In this document: piece after piece, positions 51,298 through 60,410 of the stretch | How positions within the stretch are numbered: the first letter of the stretch is position 1 | How the letters are laid out: each line of letters begins with the position of its first letter | DNA from: CANJDH01 sp964443245 | GTDB lineage: Bacteria > Pseudomonadota > Gammaproteobacteria > Burkholderiales > JAEUOS01 | Assembly: GCA_964443245.1 (NCBI GenBank) | Contig: CAYUEG010000001.1 | Coordinates: 62,001 to 126,000, forward strand | Reading direction: 5' to 3' | Length of the DNA stretch: 64,000 nucleotides | Made by a program: the position numbers and the translations under genes | The notes under the pieces: generated by a model | What the model was told of the DNA's origin: nothing | What the model saw: only the letters and a program-made list of their open reading frames with translations | The model's database searches: none

Positions 51298-52680
51298 TCA
51301 GCGCGCCTTGAGCGCATCAAGCAGCTTCTGGTGAATCCCACCGAAGCCGCCGTTGCTCATCACCAACACATGATCCCCCGCCCGGGAAGCGCCAAGAATG
51401 GCTTGCACCAACGGTTCCAGCGTATCGAATGCCTGCGCCCTGGCGCCCAGGGGTGCCAGGGAAGCACCCAGATCCCAACCCAGCGCATCCTTTCCCTCGC
51501 GCGCACCGTAGGCAAAGACCAGATCTGCCAGCTTCAGGCTGTCGGGGAGCAAGGCTTTCATCGCGCCCAACTTCATGGTGTTGGAGCGTGGTTCCAGCAC
51601 CGCCAGGACACGCCCGGGTTCCCCGCGCGCATCGAGTTGCTGGCGCAGGCCTTCGATGGTGGTGGCAATCGCCGTCGGGTGGTGCGCGAAATCGTCATAC
51701 ACGGTCACACCTGCTTCAACGCCACGACGCTCCATGCGTCGCTTGACGCTCTTGAAGCTGCACAGGGCTTCGATGGCGACTGCGGGCTCGACGCCCGCAT
51801 GACGCGCCGCCGCAATCGCCGCCAATGCATTCATGCGCGAATGGGCACCACTCAATTCCCAGCGTACCGTTCCCTGCTTTTCACCCGCGAGCAGCACGTC
51901 AAATGCGCCATCTCCCGCGGCCGGGCCGGGCTGCCACTCCGCCGCACCTGAAGCAGCGAAGCGCTCCACAGGGCTCCAGCACCCGCGCTGCAACACTCGC
52001 GCCAGGCTGGCTTCGGCCCCATTGACGATCAGCTTGCCGCGCCCTGGAACCGTACGCACCAGATGGTGGAACTGTGTCTCGATCGCAGCCAGATCCGGAA
52101 AGATGTCTGCGTGGTCGTATTCAAGATTGTTGAGCACCGCCGTAGTGGGGCGATAGTGAACAAACTTGCTGCGCTTGTCGAAAAACGCCGTGTCGTATTC
52201 ATCTGCTTCAATCACGAACGTCGCGGCAGCAGCCGCGCGCGCCGACACCCCGAAATTGTCGGGTACACCGCCGATCAGGAAACCCGGACGGAACCCGGCG
52301 TATTCGAGAATCCAGGCCAGCATGGAGGACGTGGTGGTTTTGCCATGGGTACCGGCCACCGCCAGGACATGCTTGCCGGCGAGCAGGTTTTCGCCGACCC
52401 ACTGCGGCCCCGATACGAAGCGCGCGCCTGCATCGAGAATCGCTTCCATCAGCGGGTTGCCGCGCGACACGACATTGCCGATCACGAAGAGATCCGGCGC
52501 GAGCTGCAGCTGGTCAGGGGCAAACCCCTCGATCAGGTCAATCCCCAGGGCGCGCAACTGCGTGCTCATCGGCGGATAGACGTTGGCATCGCACCCGGTC
52601 ACGCGATGCCCGGCAGCCTGCGCCACAGCGGCAATCCCCCCCATGAAGGTACCGCAAATGCCGAGAATATGGATGTGCAT
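51298..52680 (-). CDS. mpl: UDP-N-acetylmuramate:L-Ala-gamma-D-Glu-meso-DAP ligase Mpl
   Basis: A 460-residue Mur-ligase-family enzyme that recycles cell-wall tripeptide onto UDP-MurNAc. It begins MHIHILGICGTFMGG, which distinguishes Mpl from MurC. The ATP loop GTHGKTTT, the ADEYDTAFFDKRSKFVHY segment and the HHPTAI-containing C-terminal domain are visible. The ATG at 52680 is chosen from this N-terminus; upstream in-frame ATGs give no similarity. It is divergent from the unknown gene at 52790. Confidence 0.95.
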   Translation of the reverse strand: MHIHILGICGTFMGGIAAVAQAAGHRVTGCDANVYPPMSTQLRALGIDLIEGFAPDQLQLAPDLFVIGNVVSRGNPLMEAILDAGARFVSGPQWVGENLLAGKHVLAVAGTHGKTTTSSMLAWILEYAGFRPGFLIGGVPDNFGVSARAAAAATFVIEADEYDTAFFDKRSKFVHYRPTTAVLNNLEYDHADIFPDLAAIETQFHHLVRTVPGRGKLIVNGAEASLARVLQRGCWSPVERFAASGAAEWQPGPAAGDGAFDVLLAGEKQGTVRWELSGAHSRMNALAAIAAARHAGVEPAVAIEALCSFKSVKRRMERRGVEAGVTVYDDFAHHPTAIATTIEGLRQQLDARGEPGRVLAVLEPRSNTMKLGAMKALLPDSLKLADLVFAYGAREGKDALGWDLGASLAPLGARAQAFDTLEPLVQAILGASRAGDHVLVMSNGGFGGIHQKLLDALKAR

Positions 52681-52789
52681 GCCAGCGCAGCCTGGTTGGG
52701 GTTGTAACAAGTTGCCACCCACGGCATTCATCGTGCCTGGGAAGATGGGCGCGATTGTAGCCGCAGGCTCAGGGCTACAATTCGCGCTC

Positions 52790-53485
52790 ATGAGCAAATC
52801 CCGCCAATCGAAACATCACCACGGTAGCGGAAACGTGCTCCCAGGCACCCCCTCCCGGCGGGCCATCGCCGCACAGGCAGCGCGTCTCATGGCCGAGGAC
52901 GGCATTGCCGATTTTGGTGTCGCCAAGCGCAAGGCAGCACGCCACTTGGGTTACTCCGAGAAGGATGCTCTGCCCAGCAATGACGAGGTCGAAGCCGAAC
53001 TGCGGACTTACCAATCATTGTTCCAGCGCGAGGAGCTGATTGAGCGGCTGGACGCCATGCGGACGGTGGCGCTGCGGGTCATGCGGCAATGGGAAAGGTA
53101 TCACCCCCACTTATGCGGCCCGGCCTGGCGCGGTACGGCGGGCCGGGAACACAACATCGAGATCGAGTTGTTTGTGGATGACGAAAAGACAGTCCAGATC
53201 CAGTTGCTGGGGCAGGGAATCCCGTTCGACACCATGGAACACCCGCATTTCAATCCGGCCTTGTCGCGGCGCATCACGGCACTCACGCTTGAATACGACG
53301 GCTTCCTGGTACGCCTTTCCCTTTACCGGACCGACGACCTGCGTGGCGCGTTGAAGCCGGAAGCTTCGGGGCTGCCAGCGCGGGGGAACGCCGCTGCCGT
53401 ATTGCAGTTACTTGAGCAGAAACCTGAGGCGGCGCAGACCGACGCAAGACGGACGATGCAGCGTCAATCACGCCACCCTCTCTAA
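52790..53485 (+). CDS. Conserved-type protein of unknown function, possible divergent nucleotidyltransferase fold
   Basis: A 231-residue protein that I do not recognise. A basic, His/Ser-rich start leads into a helical region (about 25-100, ...QAARLMAEDGIADFGVAKRKAARHLG). A central alpha/beta segment has LCGPAWRGTAGREHNIEIELF. That pattern (G-x3-RGTA, then alternating acidic and hydrophobic residues) resembles the active-site strand of minimal nucleotidyltransferases, with IEIE where they have DxD; this is a weak inference. The ATG at 52790 is the first that gives a plausible start; the longer reading runs into mpl antisense. It is followed after 14 bases by the TlpA-like gene. Confidence 0.7.
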   Translation: MSKSRQSKHHHGSGNVLPGTPSRRAIAAQAARLMAEDGIADFGVAKRKAARHLGYSEKDALPSNDEVEAELRTYQSLFQREELIERLDAMRTVALRVMRQWERYHPHLCGPAWRGTAGREHNIEIELFVDDEKTVQIQLLGQGIPFDTMEHPHFNPALSRRITALTLEYDGFLVRLSLYRTDDLRGALKPEASGLPARGNAAAVLQLLEQKPEAAQTDARRTMQRQSRHPL

Positions 53486-53499
53486 AGGAAGTTCGCATC

Positions 53500-54048
53500 G
53501 TGCGAAATACACCATCCTCACCCGTTTGGATGCTACTGCTGGCCGCGATTATTGCGGGAGTAGCTGGGTTCTGGTTCAACTCAGCCAGGCTTGCCCCGAC
53601 GCCCCCTTCTGGTGCTGGCTGGCTCTCTACGCCGATGAAGGATTTGAATGGCCAGACCGTGCGCCTGGATCAGTTCAAGGGGCAGCCGGTCGTCATCAAT
53701 TTCTGGGCAACCTGGTGCGCACCTTGCATTGAAGAAATGCCGGATTTCCAGAAGGCGAGCACGGCAACCAGCGCCAAAGGAGTTCAATTTGTTGGCATTG
53801 GCATCGATTATGCAGACAAGATGCGTGATTTTTCGAAAAAACTCGGTATCACTTATCCCCTTTGGGAGGCTGGTCCGGCCGGTCTGGACCTGCTGAAACA
53901 GGCGGGCAACAAATCAGGGGCACTGCCGTATACCGTGATCATCGATGCCAGCGGCAAGCCCCATTTTTCCAAATTGGGCAAGATGGACTTACGCGAATTG
54001 CAGGAACTGCTGGAGCAGATACAGAGAAAGTCAGCGGAAAAACCCTAA
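53500..54048 (+). CDS. TlpA/ResA-like membrane-anchored thioredoxin
   Basis: A 182-residue thiol:disulfide oxidoreductase. An N-terminal anchor or signal (about 9-27) is followed by a thioredoxin fold with the active site WCAPC (Cys73, Cys76) in FWATWCAPCIEEMPDF, and a cis-Pro loop region (GALPYTVIID). It would act in the periplasm, for example in disulfide reduction for cytochrome maturation. The GTG at 53500 has AAGGAAG upstream. Confidence 0.93.
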   Translation: MRNTPSSPVWMLLLAAIIAGVAGFWFNSARLAPTPPSGAGWLSTPMKDLNGQTVRLDQFKGQPVVINFWATWCAPCIEEMPDFQKASTATSAKGVQFVGIGIDYADKMRDFSKKLGITYPLWEAGPAGLDLLKQAGNKSGALPYTVIIDASGKPHFSKLGKMDLRELQELLEQIQRKSAEKP

Positions 54049-54090
54049 TTTCGGATAAAATGCTGCGAACATCTCCTCATCCTGATTACA

Positions 54091-54567
54091 ATGGCATCCA
54101 AAAAATCCTCAGCAAAGCAGGGTCCTGACGCCGCCATACTGGTGATGCACGGGCCCAATCTGAACCTGTTGGGTACACGCGAACCTGCAGTCTATGGGCA
54201 CGAAACCCTCGAAGACATTAACCGTGCGCTGATTGACACCGGATTGCGGGAGGGTGTGCGGGTGGAAACCTTTCAGTCGAATCACGAAGGCGCCCTCGTC
54301 GAACGGATTCATGCCGCCCGTACTGACGGAACCCGTTTTGTGATCATCAATCCGGCAGCCTTTACCCACACCAGCGTTGCGTTGCGCGATGCCCTGTCTG
54401 GCGTCGCCCTGCCATTCATCGAAGTGCATTTGTCAAATGTCCACAAGCGTGAGGCGTTTCGACATCATTCCTACTTTTCCGACATCGCTGTGGGTACCAT
54501 TGTAGGGCTCGGCAGCAAAGGTTATCTGCTGGCACTTGGCTACGCGATAGATGCGGTTAGGCGATAA
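54091..54567 (+). CDS. aroQ: 3-dehydroquinate dehydratase, type II
   Basis: A 158-residue dodecameric-type enzyme of the shikimate pathway: HGPNLNLLGTREPAVYG (active-site loop), FQSNHEGALVERI, PAAFTHTSVALRDAL and IEVHLSNVHKREAFRHHS. It lies directly upstream of accB (25 bases), a conserved order in many proteobacteria. The N-terminal MASKKSSAKQG is a short basic extension. Confidence 0.96.
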   Translation: MASKKSSAKQGPDAAILVMHGPNLNLLGTREPAVYGHETLEDINRALIDTGLREGVRVETFQSNHEGALVERIHAARTDGTRFVIINPAAFTHTSVALRDALSGVALPFIEVHLSNVHKREAFRHHSYFSDIAVGTIVGLGSKGYLLALGYAIDAVRR

Positions 54568-54592
54568 TTGACAGGATTTAGGGGGATTTAGA

Positions 54593-55066
54593 ATGGATTT
54601 AAGGAAATTGAAGACCCTGATCGAGCTGGTGGAAGGCTCGGGCATCAGCGAACTGGAAGTCACGGAAGGGGAAGAAAAGGTTCGAATCGTCAAGGCTGGC
54701 GCCACACCTGCAAATACCTTCATGATGGCACCAAATCAGCAGTTGATGGGGCATGTTGGGAGCATGATGCCGCCATCCGCAGTGCCTGCGCCACCCACGC
54801 CGCCCACGCCCGAGGCACCTCCGCCTGAAACAGCGCATCTGATCAAATCGCCGATGGTCGGGTCGTTTTACCGCGCCCCATCGCCTGGTGCCAAGGCTTT
54901 CGTGGATGTCGGCTCGTCGGTCAAAGAGGGGGACGTATTGTGCGTCATCGAGGCAATGAAGCTCCTCAATGAGATTCAGGCAGACCGTGCGGGGGTCATC
55001 AAGGCTATTCTGGTGGAAAACGGGCAGCCGGTCGAGTACGGGCAGACCCTGTTTACCATCGAATAA
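54593..55066 (+). CDS. accB: Biotin carboxyl carrier protein of acetyl-CoA carboxylase
   Basis: A 157-residue BCCP that carries CO2 for malonyl-CoA synthesis. The N-terminal dimerisation region MDLRKLKTLIELVE, a Pro-rich linker (about 58-80), and a biotinyl domain with EAMKLLNEI, in which Lys123 is biotinylated, are visible. AGGGGGA 8 bases upstream sets the ATG. It is followed by accC after 20 bases. Confidence 0.97.
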   Translation: MDLRKLKTLIELVEGSGISELEVTEGEEKVRIVKAGATPANTFMMAPNQQLMGHVGSMMPPSAVPAPPTPPTPEAPPPETAHLIKSPMVGSFYRAPSPGAKAFVDVGSSVKEGDVLCVIEAMKLLNEIQADRAGVIKAILVENGQPVEYGQTLFTIE

Positions 55067-55086
55067 CCTCTTCCCGGAAATCTTCG

Positions 55087-56445
55087 ATGGCCATGTTCGA
55101 AAAGGTATTGATCGCCAATCGCGGCGAGATTGCGCTGCGGATCCAGCGTGCCTGCCGCGAGATGGGCATTCGGACCGTAGTGGTGTACTCAGAGGCAGAC
55201 AGCGAGGCCAAGTACGTCAAGCTCGCGGATGAATCGGTGTGCATCGGGCCTGCTCCGTCATCCCAAAGCTACCTCAACATGGCGGCGATCATCAGCGCTG
55301 CCGAAGTCACCGACGCCGAGGCCATTCACCCCGGTTACGGGTTTCTTTCAGAGAATGCCGACTTTGCCGAACGGGTCGAGAAAAGCGGATTCGTCTTCAT
55401 TGGCCCGCGCCCGGAATCGATTCGTCTGATGGGCGACAAGGTGTCGGCCAAGCAAGCCATGATCAAGGCAGGCGTGCCGTGCGTGCCCGGCTCCGGAGGT
55501 GCACTGCCGGACGACCCCAAGGAAATCATCGCCACAGCGCGAGCCATCAAGTACCCCGTGATCATCAAGGCGGCAGGCGGCGGCGGCGGACGTGGCATGC
55601 GTGTCGTGCATACCGAGGCGGCGTTGATCAACGCCGTCACGATGACGCGCTCGGAAGCCCAGGCGGCGTTTGGCAATCCAACGGTCTACATGGAGAAGTT
55701 TCTCGAGAATCCGCGCCACATCGAAATCCAGATACTTGCGGATCAGCACAAGCAGGCAATCTGGCTTGGGGAACGCGATTGTTCGATGCAAAGGCGTCAC
55801 CAAAAGGTCATTGAAGAAGCGCCCGCTCCCGGGATTGCGCGCCGATTGATTGAGCGCATCGGCGAACGCTGTGCAGATGCCTGCCGCAAGATCGGCTACC
55901 GAGGCGCCGGAACCTTCGAGTTCCTGTTTGAAGACGGTGATTTCTACTTCATCGAAATGAATACCCGCGTGCAGGTTGAACATCCGGTGACGGAGATGAT
56001 TACCGGCGTGGACATTGTGCAGGAGCAGATCCGCGTCGCTGCCGGTGAGAAGCTGCGCTTTCGGCAGCGCGACATCGTGCTCAAGGGGCACGCGGTCGAA
56101 TGCCGCATCAATGCGGAAGATCCCTTCAAATTCACCCCCTGCCCCGGCCGCCTGACCGCTTACCACCCACCCGGCGGACCCGGCATACGAGTCGATTCAC
56201 ACGCCTACAACGGTTACATGGTGCCGCCGAACTATGACTCGATGATCGGCAAGGTGATCGCCTACGGCGGCGATCGCGCGCAAGCCCTTGCGCGCATGCG
56301 CATCGCCCTGTCGGAAATGGTGGTCGAGGGAATTCAGACCAACTTGCCACTGCACCGCCTGATGATGGATGACACCAACTTCATGGCCGGCGGGACCAGC
56401 ATCCACTATCTGGAACAGAAGCTGGCCAATCGCGCGAGCACATAG
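55087..56445 (+). CDS. accC: Biotin carboxylase subunit of acetyl-CoA carboxylase
   Basis: A 452-residue ATP-grasp enzyme that carboxylates biotin on AccB. It has an N-terminal preATP domain (FEKVLIANRGEIALRI), the glycine-rich ATP loop AAGGGGGRGMR, and the active-site segment EMNTRVQVEHPVTEMITG, followed by a C-terminal domain. Length is normal (about 450). An ATG at 55093 is a possible alternative start. prmA begins 3 bases after the stop. Confidence 0.98.
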   Translation: MAMFEKVLIANRGEIALRIQRACREMGIRTVVVYSEADSEAKYVKLADESVCIGPAPSSQSYLNMAAIISAAEVTDAEAIHPGYGFLSENADFAERVEKSGFVFIGPRPESIRLMGDKVSAKQAMIKAGVPCVPGSGGALPDDPKEIIATARAIKYPVIIKAAGGGGGRGMRVVHTEAALINAVTMTRSEAQAAFGNPTVYMEKFLENPRHIEIQILADQHKQAIWLGERDCSMQRRHQKVIEEAPAPGIARRLIERIGERCADACRKIGYRGAGTFEFLFEDGDFYFIEMNTRVQVEHPVTEMITGVDIVQEQIRVAAGEKLRFRQRDIVLKGHAVECRINAEDPFKFTPCPGRLTAYHPPGGPGIRVDSHAYNGYMVPPNYDSMIGKVIAYGGDRAQALARMRIALSEMVVEGIQTNLPLHRLMMDDTNFMAGGTSIHYLEQKLANRAST

Positions 56446-56448
56446 TCG

Positions 56449-57339
56449 ATGCGTTGGCGCGAGTTGCGTTTTGTCTGCGACGCAGCAGCCGCTGACGAGA
56501 TTGGCGATGCACTGCTTGACGCCGGAGCCCTGTCGGTTTCGGTCGAAGACGCGGATGCAGGTACCGCGCATGAACGTCCCCGGTTTGGTGAGCCAGGAAG
56601 CAGCGACGGCGGTGCATGGGCCCGAAATGCGATGATCGCCCTCATCGAGGCCGATACGGATGCGCACGCAATGGTCCATGCGGCCTGCAGTGCCGCCGGT
56701 GTGGCGATCCCCGAGAATTTGGTTCTCACCGATGTTGCTGAGCAGGACTGGGTACGACTCACGCAATCCCAGTTCGACCCCATCCATATCGCCGAGAAAC
56801 TCTGGATCGTGCCAACCTGGCATGACATACCGGATCCGGGTGCGATCGCCCTCCGACTCGACCCGGGGTTGGCATTTGGCACGGGTAGCCATCCAACAAC
56901 CCATCTATGCCTGTCGTGGCTTGCAGGCCATCCCCTTGCCGGACAGCGGGTGCTCGACTATGGCTGCGGATCGGGCATTCTGGCGATTGCTGCGTCCCTG
57001 ATGGGTGCGGCTCAAGTCCTGGCGACCGACATCGATCCCCAGGCACTGGAGGCGACCCGCGCCAATGCAAGCGCCAATCATTGTCAGCTTGAAGTGGCAG
57101 CCGCAGACCAGATGCCTCCAGGGGAAGCCGACGTGGTATTGGCCAATATTCTGACCAACCCCCTGAAGGTGCTCGCACCGGCATTGGCAGGGCGCGTGTG
57201 CCCCGGCGGCTCACTCACGCTATCTGGTATTCTCGAATCACAAGCCGACGAGGTGATCAACACCTACGCTCCGTTCATGCGGCTTGCGGTTTGGCAGCGA
57301 CGAGACGGCTGGGTCTGCCTCACCGGAACCAAGCCCTGA
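56449..57339 (+). CDS. prmA: Ribosomal protein L11 methyltransferase PrmA
   Basis: A 296-residue SAM-dependent enzyme that trimethylates ribosomal protein L11. Visible are the N-terminal L11-recognition domain (MRWRELRFVCDAAAADEI), the hallmark DPGLAFGTGSHPTT, the SAM motif VLDYGCGSGILAIAA, and DVVLANILTNPL (motif IV). It follows accC directly, as in many betaproteobacteria. Confidence 0.97.
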   Translation: MRWRELRFVCDAAAADEIGDALLDAGALSVSVEDADAGTAHERPRFGEPGSSDGGAWARNAMIALIEADTDAHAMVHAACSAAGVAIPENLVLTDVAEQDWVRLTQSQFDPIHIAEKLWIVPTWHDIPDPGAIALRLDPGLAFGTGSHPTTHLCLSWLAGHPLAGQRVLDYGCGSGILAIAASLMGAAQVLATDIDPQALEATRANASANHCQLEVAAADQMPPGEADVVLANILTNPLKVLAPALAGRVCPGGSLTLSGILESQADEVINTYAPFMRLAVWQRRDGWVCLTGTKP

Positions 57340-57352
57340 AGGATTGCCAGTC

Positions 57353-58261
57353 ATGCCGAAGCTGACTCGCTGCACCGCCTGTGGCACGACGTTTCGTGTC
57401 ACCGAGGAGCAGCTCGCATCCCACGCTGGAAAGGTGCGGTGCGGCTCCTGCGGCACCGTGTTCAACGGCATTGTCAATGCCGTTCCCGAACCGCTTCACC
57501 TCGCGCGCACCCAACCCCTTGAGCGACTGCCGAGCGGCTACGCCCTTCAAGACCCGATTGTCGATGACGTCTCGCATGCGCTGACTGTCCCGGATGCTGC
57601 TTCGGCCTCAATCAGGCTAGGCGTGACAACACCTGAGGTGCACGAGACAACCAGTACTCAGGCAATGGAGAATGCGCCTGTATCAGAGAGCGAATCTCCC
57701 CTTGACCAGAGCTTGCGTCAGTCCGACGACGCCATCGACGCAACGCTGGCCCCACCAGCCGGTTTCGCTTCCGCCCCTGCTGCGGAGAAATCCAACAGGG
57801 CACGCCCCTGGTGGACGGTATTGGGGATCGTTGTTGCAGTCGGCGCGCTCAGCGCGCAGGCGGCACATCGATATCACCATGAGTTGACGGCTTACTGGCC
57901 AAGCACGCAGCCATGGATGCACGAGTTCTGTCGCGCCATTCCATGCAGCACTCGGATCCAGCGCGATTCACAGGCAATCAGCATCGAGTCTTCAGATCTC
58001 CAGGCAGATCCGGCAAATCGCAATCTGCTGACCTTGGTGGCGCTCCTGCGCAATCGTGCTCTGTTGCCGCAAGACTCGCCCCACCTGGAATTGACACTGA
58101 CGGATGCGCAGGATGCCGTCGTCGCGCGCCGTGTCCTGCCGCCCAGGGAGTACATGGCCGGATCCTTCATGGCAGCAGGCAGCGAGCTATCCGTGCGTCT
58201 TTCCATCGACGCCAGCCAGATCAGGGCGTCCGGCTACCGCCTCTACGCGTTCTACCCCTGA
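57353..58261 (+). CDS. Zinc-ribbon/DUF3426 membrane protein
   Basis: A 302-residue protein. An N-terminal MJ0042-type zinc ribbon has Cys7, Cys10, Cys30 and Cys33 (TRCTACGTTF, then VRCGSCGTVF). An acidic/Ser-rich disordered stretch (about 60-148), one transmembrane helix (about 152-171) and a C-terminal DUF3426 domain follow. The function is unknown; the layout resembles a membrane-tethered regulator. It begins 13 bases after prmA. Confidence 0.88.
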   Translation: MPKLTRCTACGTTFRVTEEQLASHAGKVRCGSCGTVFNGIVNAVPEPLHLARTQPLERLPSGYALQDPIVDDVSHALTVPDAASASIRLGVTTPEVHETTSTQAMENAPVSESESPLDQSLRQSDDAIDATLAPPAGFASAPAAEKSNRARPWWTVLGIVVAVGALSAQAAHRYHHELTAYWPSTQPWMHEFCRAIPCSTRIQRDSQAISIESSDLQADPANRNLLTLVALLRNRALLPQDSPHLELTLTDAQDAVVARRVLPPREYMAGSFMAAGSELSVRLSIDASQIRASGYRLYAFYP

Positions 58262-58411
58262 AGCGGCCGGCGACCGGCGAGGCCTTTTGAGCGCATCTCG
58301 CCGCTTGCATTGCCCCCAAAACCAAGGCTACCTGCATCGGCAGCCGCAGGCGGCCTGCCGTTGACGCTTGCAGCTTAAAATCCAAGACTTGTTCATTCGG
58401 AAGGTGTATTC

Positions 58412-59359
58412 ATGTCAGTGCTCATTTGCGGATCCATGGCCTTTGACAACATCATGGTTTTCAATGGCAAGTTTCAGGATCACATACTGCCGGACCAGGT
58501 ACACATCCTGAACGTGGCTTTTCTGGTGCCCGAGCTGCGCCGCGAGTTTGGTGGCTGCGCCGGCAACATTGCCTATAACCTCAAAATGATCGCAGCCAAA
58601 CCGGAGGAGGAGCCGGTAATCATGGCGACCGTGGGCGAGGACAGCGATACGTATTTCGAGCGTCTCTCATCCCTTGGTCTGGATGCCAAACACGTGGCGA
58701 TGATTCCGGAAACCTTCACCGCGCAGGCGTTCATCACCACAGACCTCAACGACAACCAGATCACGGCTTTTCACCCGGGCGCGATGAACTCTTCCCACGT
58801 CAACCACGTGGCAGACGCCGCCGATGTCAAGCTTGGCATCGTCGCCCCGGATGGCAGGGAAGGTATGCTCCAGCACGCGCGGGAGTTTGCCGAGGCTGGC
58901 GTGCCTTTCATCTTCGATCCAGGGCAGGGACTGCCCATGTTCAGCGGTGAGGAACTGATGGACTTCATCAGCATGGCGGACTACGTTGCCGTCAATGACT
59001 ATGAAGCCAGGTTACTTCAGGACAAAACGGGCCAGAAAGTGGAAGAGCTGGCAAAACTGGTGCAGGCCTTCGTAGTGACACGTGGTGCGGAAGGCTCCTA
59101 CATTTATGCCGATGGTCAACGGCTGGACATCCCAAGCGTTAAGGCTGAGAAGGTGGTTGACCCCACTGGCTGCGGCGATGCCTATCGCGCCGGTCTTCTG
59201 TTCGGCATTGTCAACAAGCTCGATTGGGAAGACGTCGGTCGCTTGGCGGGCATCATGGGTTCGATCAAGATAGCGCACAGTGGCGCCCAGAACCACCGGC
59301 TGACACGCGATGAGATCGGGGAGTTGTACGGGAAGCACTTTGGATTCAGCTTGTGGTAA
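58412..59359 (+). CDS. PfkB-family carbohydrate/nucleoside kinase (adenosine kinase-like)
   Basis: A 315-residue ribokinase-fold enzyme: N-terminal LICGSMAFDNIM, GGCAGNIAYNL (substrate glycines), VTRGAEGSY, and the C-terminal anion-hole motif DPTGCGDAYRAG with catalytic Asp256. Sequence is closest to adenosine kinase-like members; the substrate is unproven. A 150-base gap separates it from the DUF3426 gene, and I see no clear regulatory structure in that gap. Confidence 0.9.
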   Translation: MSVLICGSMAFDNIMVFNGKFQDHILPDQVHILNVAFLVPELRREFGGCAGNIAYNLKMIAAKPEEEPVIMATVGEDSDTYFERLSSLGLDAKHVAMIPETFTAQAFITTDLNDNQITAFHPGAMNSSHVNHVADAADVKLGIVAPDGREGMLQHAREFAEAGVPFIFDPGQGLPMFSGEELMDFISMADYVAVNDYEARLLQDKTGQKVEELAKLVQAFVVTRGAEGSYIYADGQRLDIPSVKAEKVVDPTGCGDAYRAGLLFGIVNKLDWEDVGRLAGIMGSIKIAHSGAQNHRLTRDEIGELYGKHFGFSLW

Positions 59360-59406
59360 CCCGGGCGGCTGCCGTCGGGTAGTGACGCCGTTAAGGAGAA
59401 GTGAAT

Positions 59407-59874
59407 ATGGTGCAGCGCCCAGACGCTTTACGTTGGCTGGCCTTTCTGATCACCGCCGGGCTGTTATCCGGTTGTGCTGGCGGTTCTAGTTCCGGCAGTG
59501 TCTACACCCCGGCCCAGGCTCAGCGGGAACAAACCGTACGCATGGGTGTGGTGGAGGGGGTTCGCCAGGTCACCATTGAGCGCGCGCCTTCCGGTGTGGG
59601 CGCAGTCGCCGGCGGTGTGATTGGCGGTGTTGCGGGGAGTAACGTCGGTCAGGGCAAGGGGGCGACCATCGGCTCTGTTCTGGGCGCAGTCGCAGGAGGC
59701 GTCGCAGGGCAGGCGGTAGAAGGCGGCATCGGCCGGAAGGCTGGCCTTGAAATTACTGTCAAGCTGGACAACGGCGAGTTGCGCGCCATCACCCAGGAAG
59801 CCGACGAACAGTTCAAGCCCGGCGAACGCGTGCGGCTGCTTTCCGGCAACGGCATCACTCGGGTGACCCGCTAA
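59407..59874 (+). CDS. Glycine-zipper 2TM outer-membrane lipoprotein (SlyB/Pcp-like)
   Basis: A 155-residue lipoprotein: lipobox LLSGC at about residue 22, then a Ser/Gly-rich segment. A glycine-zipper double hairpin follows (GAVAGGVIGGVAGSNVGQGKG, then GSVLGAVAGGVAGQAVEGGIG), and a C-terminal beta-type domain ends RVRLLSGNGITRVTR. AAGGAG lies 8 bases before the ATG at 59407; the in-frame GTG at 59401 is too close. Such proteins stabilise the outer membrane. Confidence 0.88.
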   Translation: MVQRPDALRWLAFLITAGLLSGCAGGSSSGSVYTPAQAQREQTVRMGVVEGVRQVTIERAPSGVGAVAGGVIGGVAGSNVGQGKGATIGSVLGAVAGGVAGQAVEGGIGRKAGLEITVKLDNGELRAITQEADEQFKPGERVRLLSGNGITRVTR

Positions 59875-59918
59875 GCTGTCGACAAGCAGTTGTCCGTATT
59901 CGGCGCTGAAACTCGTCG

Positions 59919-60410
59919 ATGAAGCAGCAGTGCCTGGATGCCCCCTCGCCGAGTCTTGTGCTGATCCGCGGGCTCCCAGGTAGTGGCAAGTCCACGCTGG
60001 CCAAAAGACTGGCCGCCAGAAGGCATTTGCGCCACCTCGAAGCGGACTTCCACTTCGAAGGCCCTTCAGGATACCGCCATGATCCCGCGCGCCTTGCCGA
60101 TGCCCATGCCTGGTGCCGGCGCGAAGCCTATCGTCTATTGACTGAAGGCAAGGGTGTAGTGGTTGCCAATACTTTTGTGCGGATCTGGGAGATGGTCGAC
60201 TACGTCGGCATCGCGATTGTGCTCGAAATGCCACTCACCATCATTGAGGCTTCCGGGCGCTGGCCCAATATCCACAATGTGCCTGAGGAAGTCATGGCCA
60301 AGATGGCGTCCCAATGGGAACCCTTGCCACCCAGCCTGACAAAGTACGCGAAACTTGCCTCAACTTACTTGGCGTGTGTTGACGCAGACAGTTTTTCGGG
60401 GTCGAAGTAA
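59919..60410 (+). CDS. Small P-loop ATPase/kinase (zeta-toxin/N4BP2-like fold)
   Basis: A 163-residue protein with Walker A GLPGSGKST (residues 18-26), then a likely substrate-binding EADFHFEG and a Walker-B-like strand (GVVVANTF). The overall shape fits small nucleotide or polynucleotide kinases related to N4BP2-like AAA_33 proteins. No antitoxin-like neighbour is present. The last 46 bases overlap the convergent yggU gene. The biological substrate is unknown. Confidence 0.82.
   Translation: MKQQCLDAPSPSLVLIRGLPGSGKSTLAKRLAARRHLRHLEADFHFEGPSGYRHDPARLADAHAWCRREAYRLLTEGKGVVVANTFVRIWEMVDYVGIAIVLEMPLTIIEASGRWPNIHNVPEEVMAKMASQWEPLPPSLTKYAKLASTYLACVDADSFSGSK

Noticed and set aside
54567..54595. 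TTGACA and TAGAAT just before accB as a promoter
   Set aside because: The spacer is only 15 bases and the -10 would run into the start codon. The same bases are better explained as the AGGGGGA ribosome-binding site.
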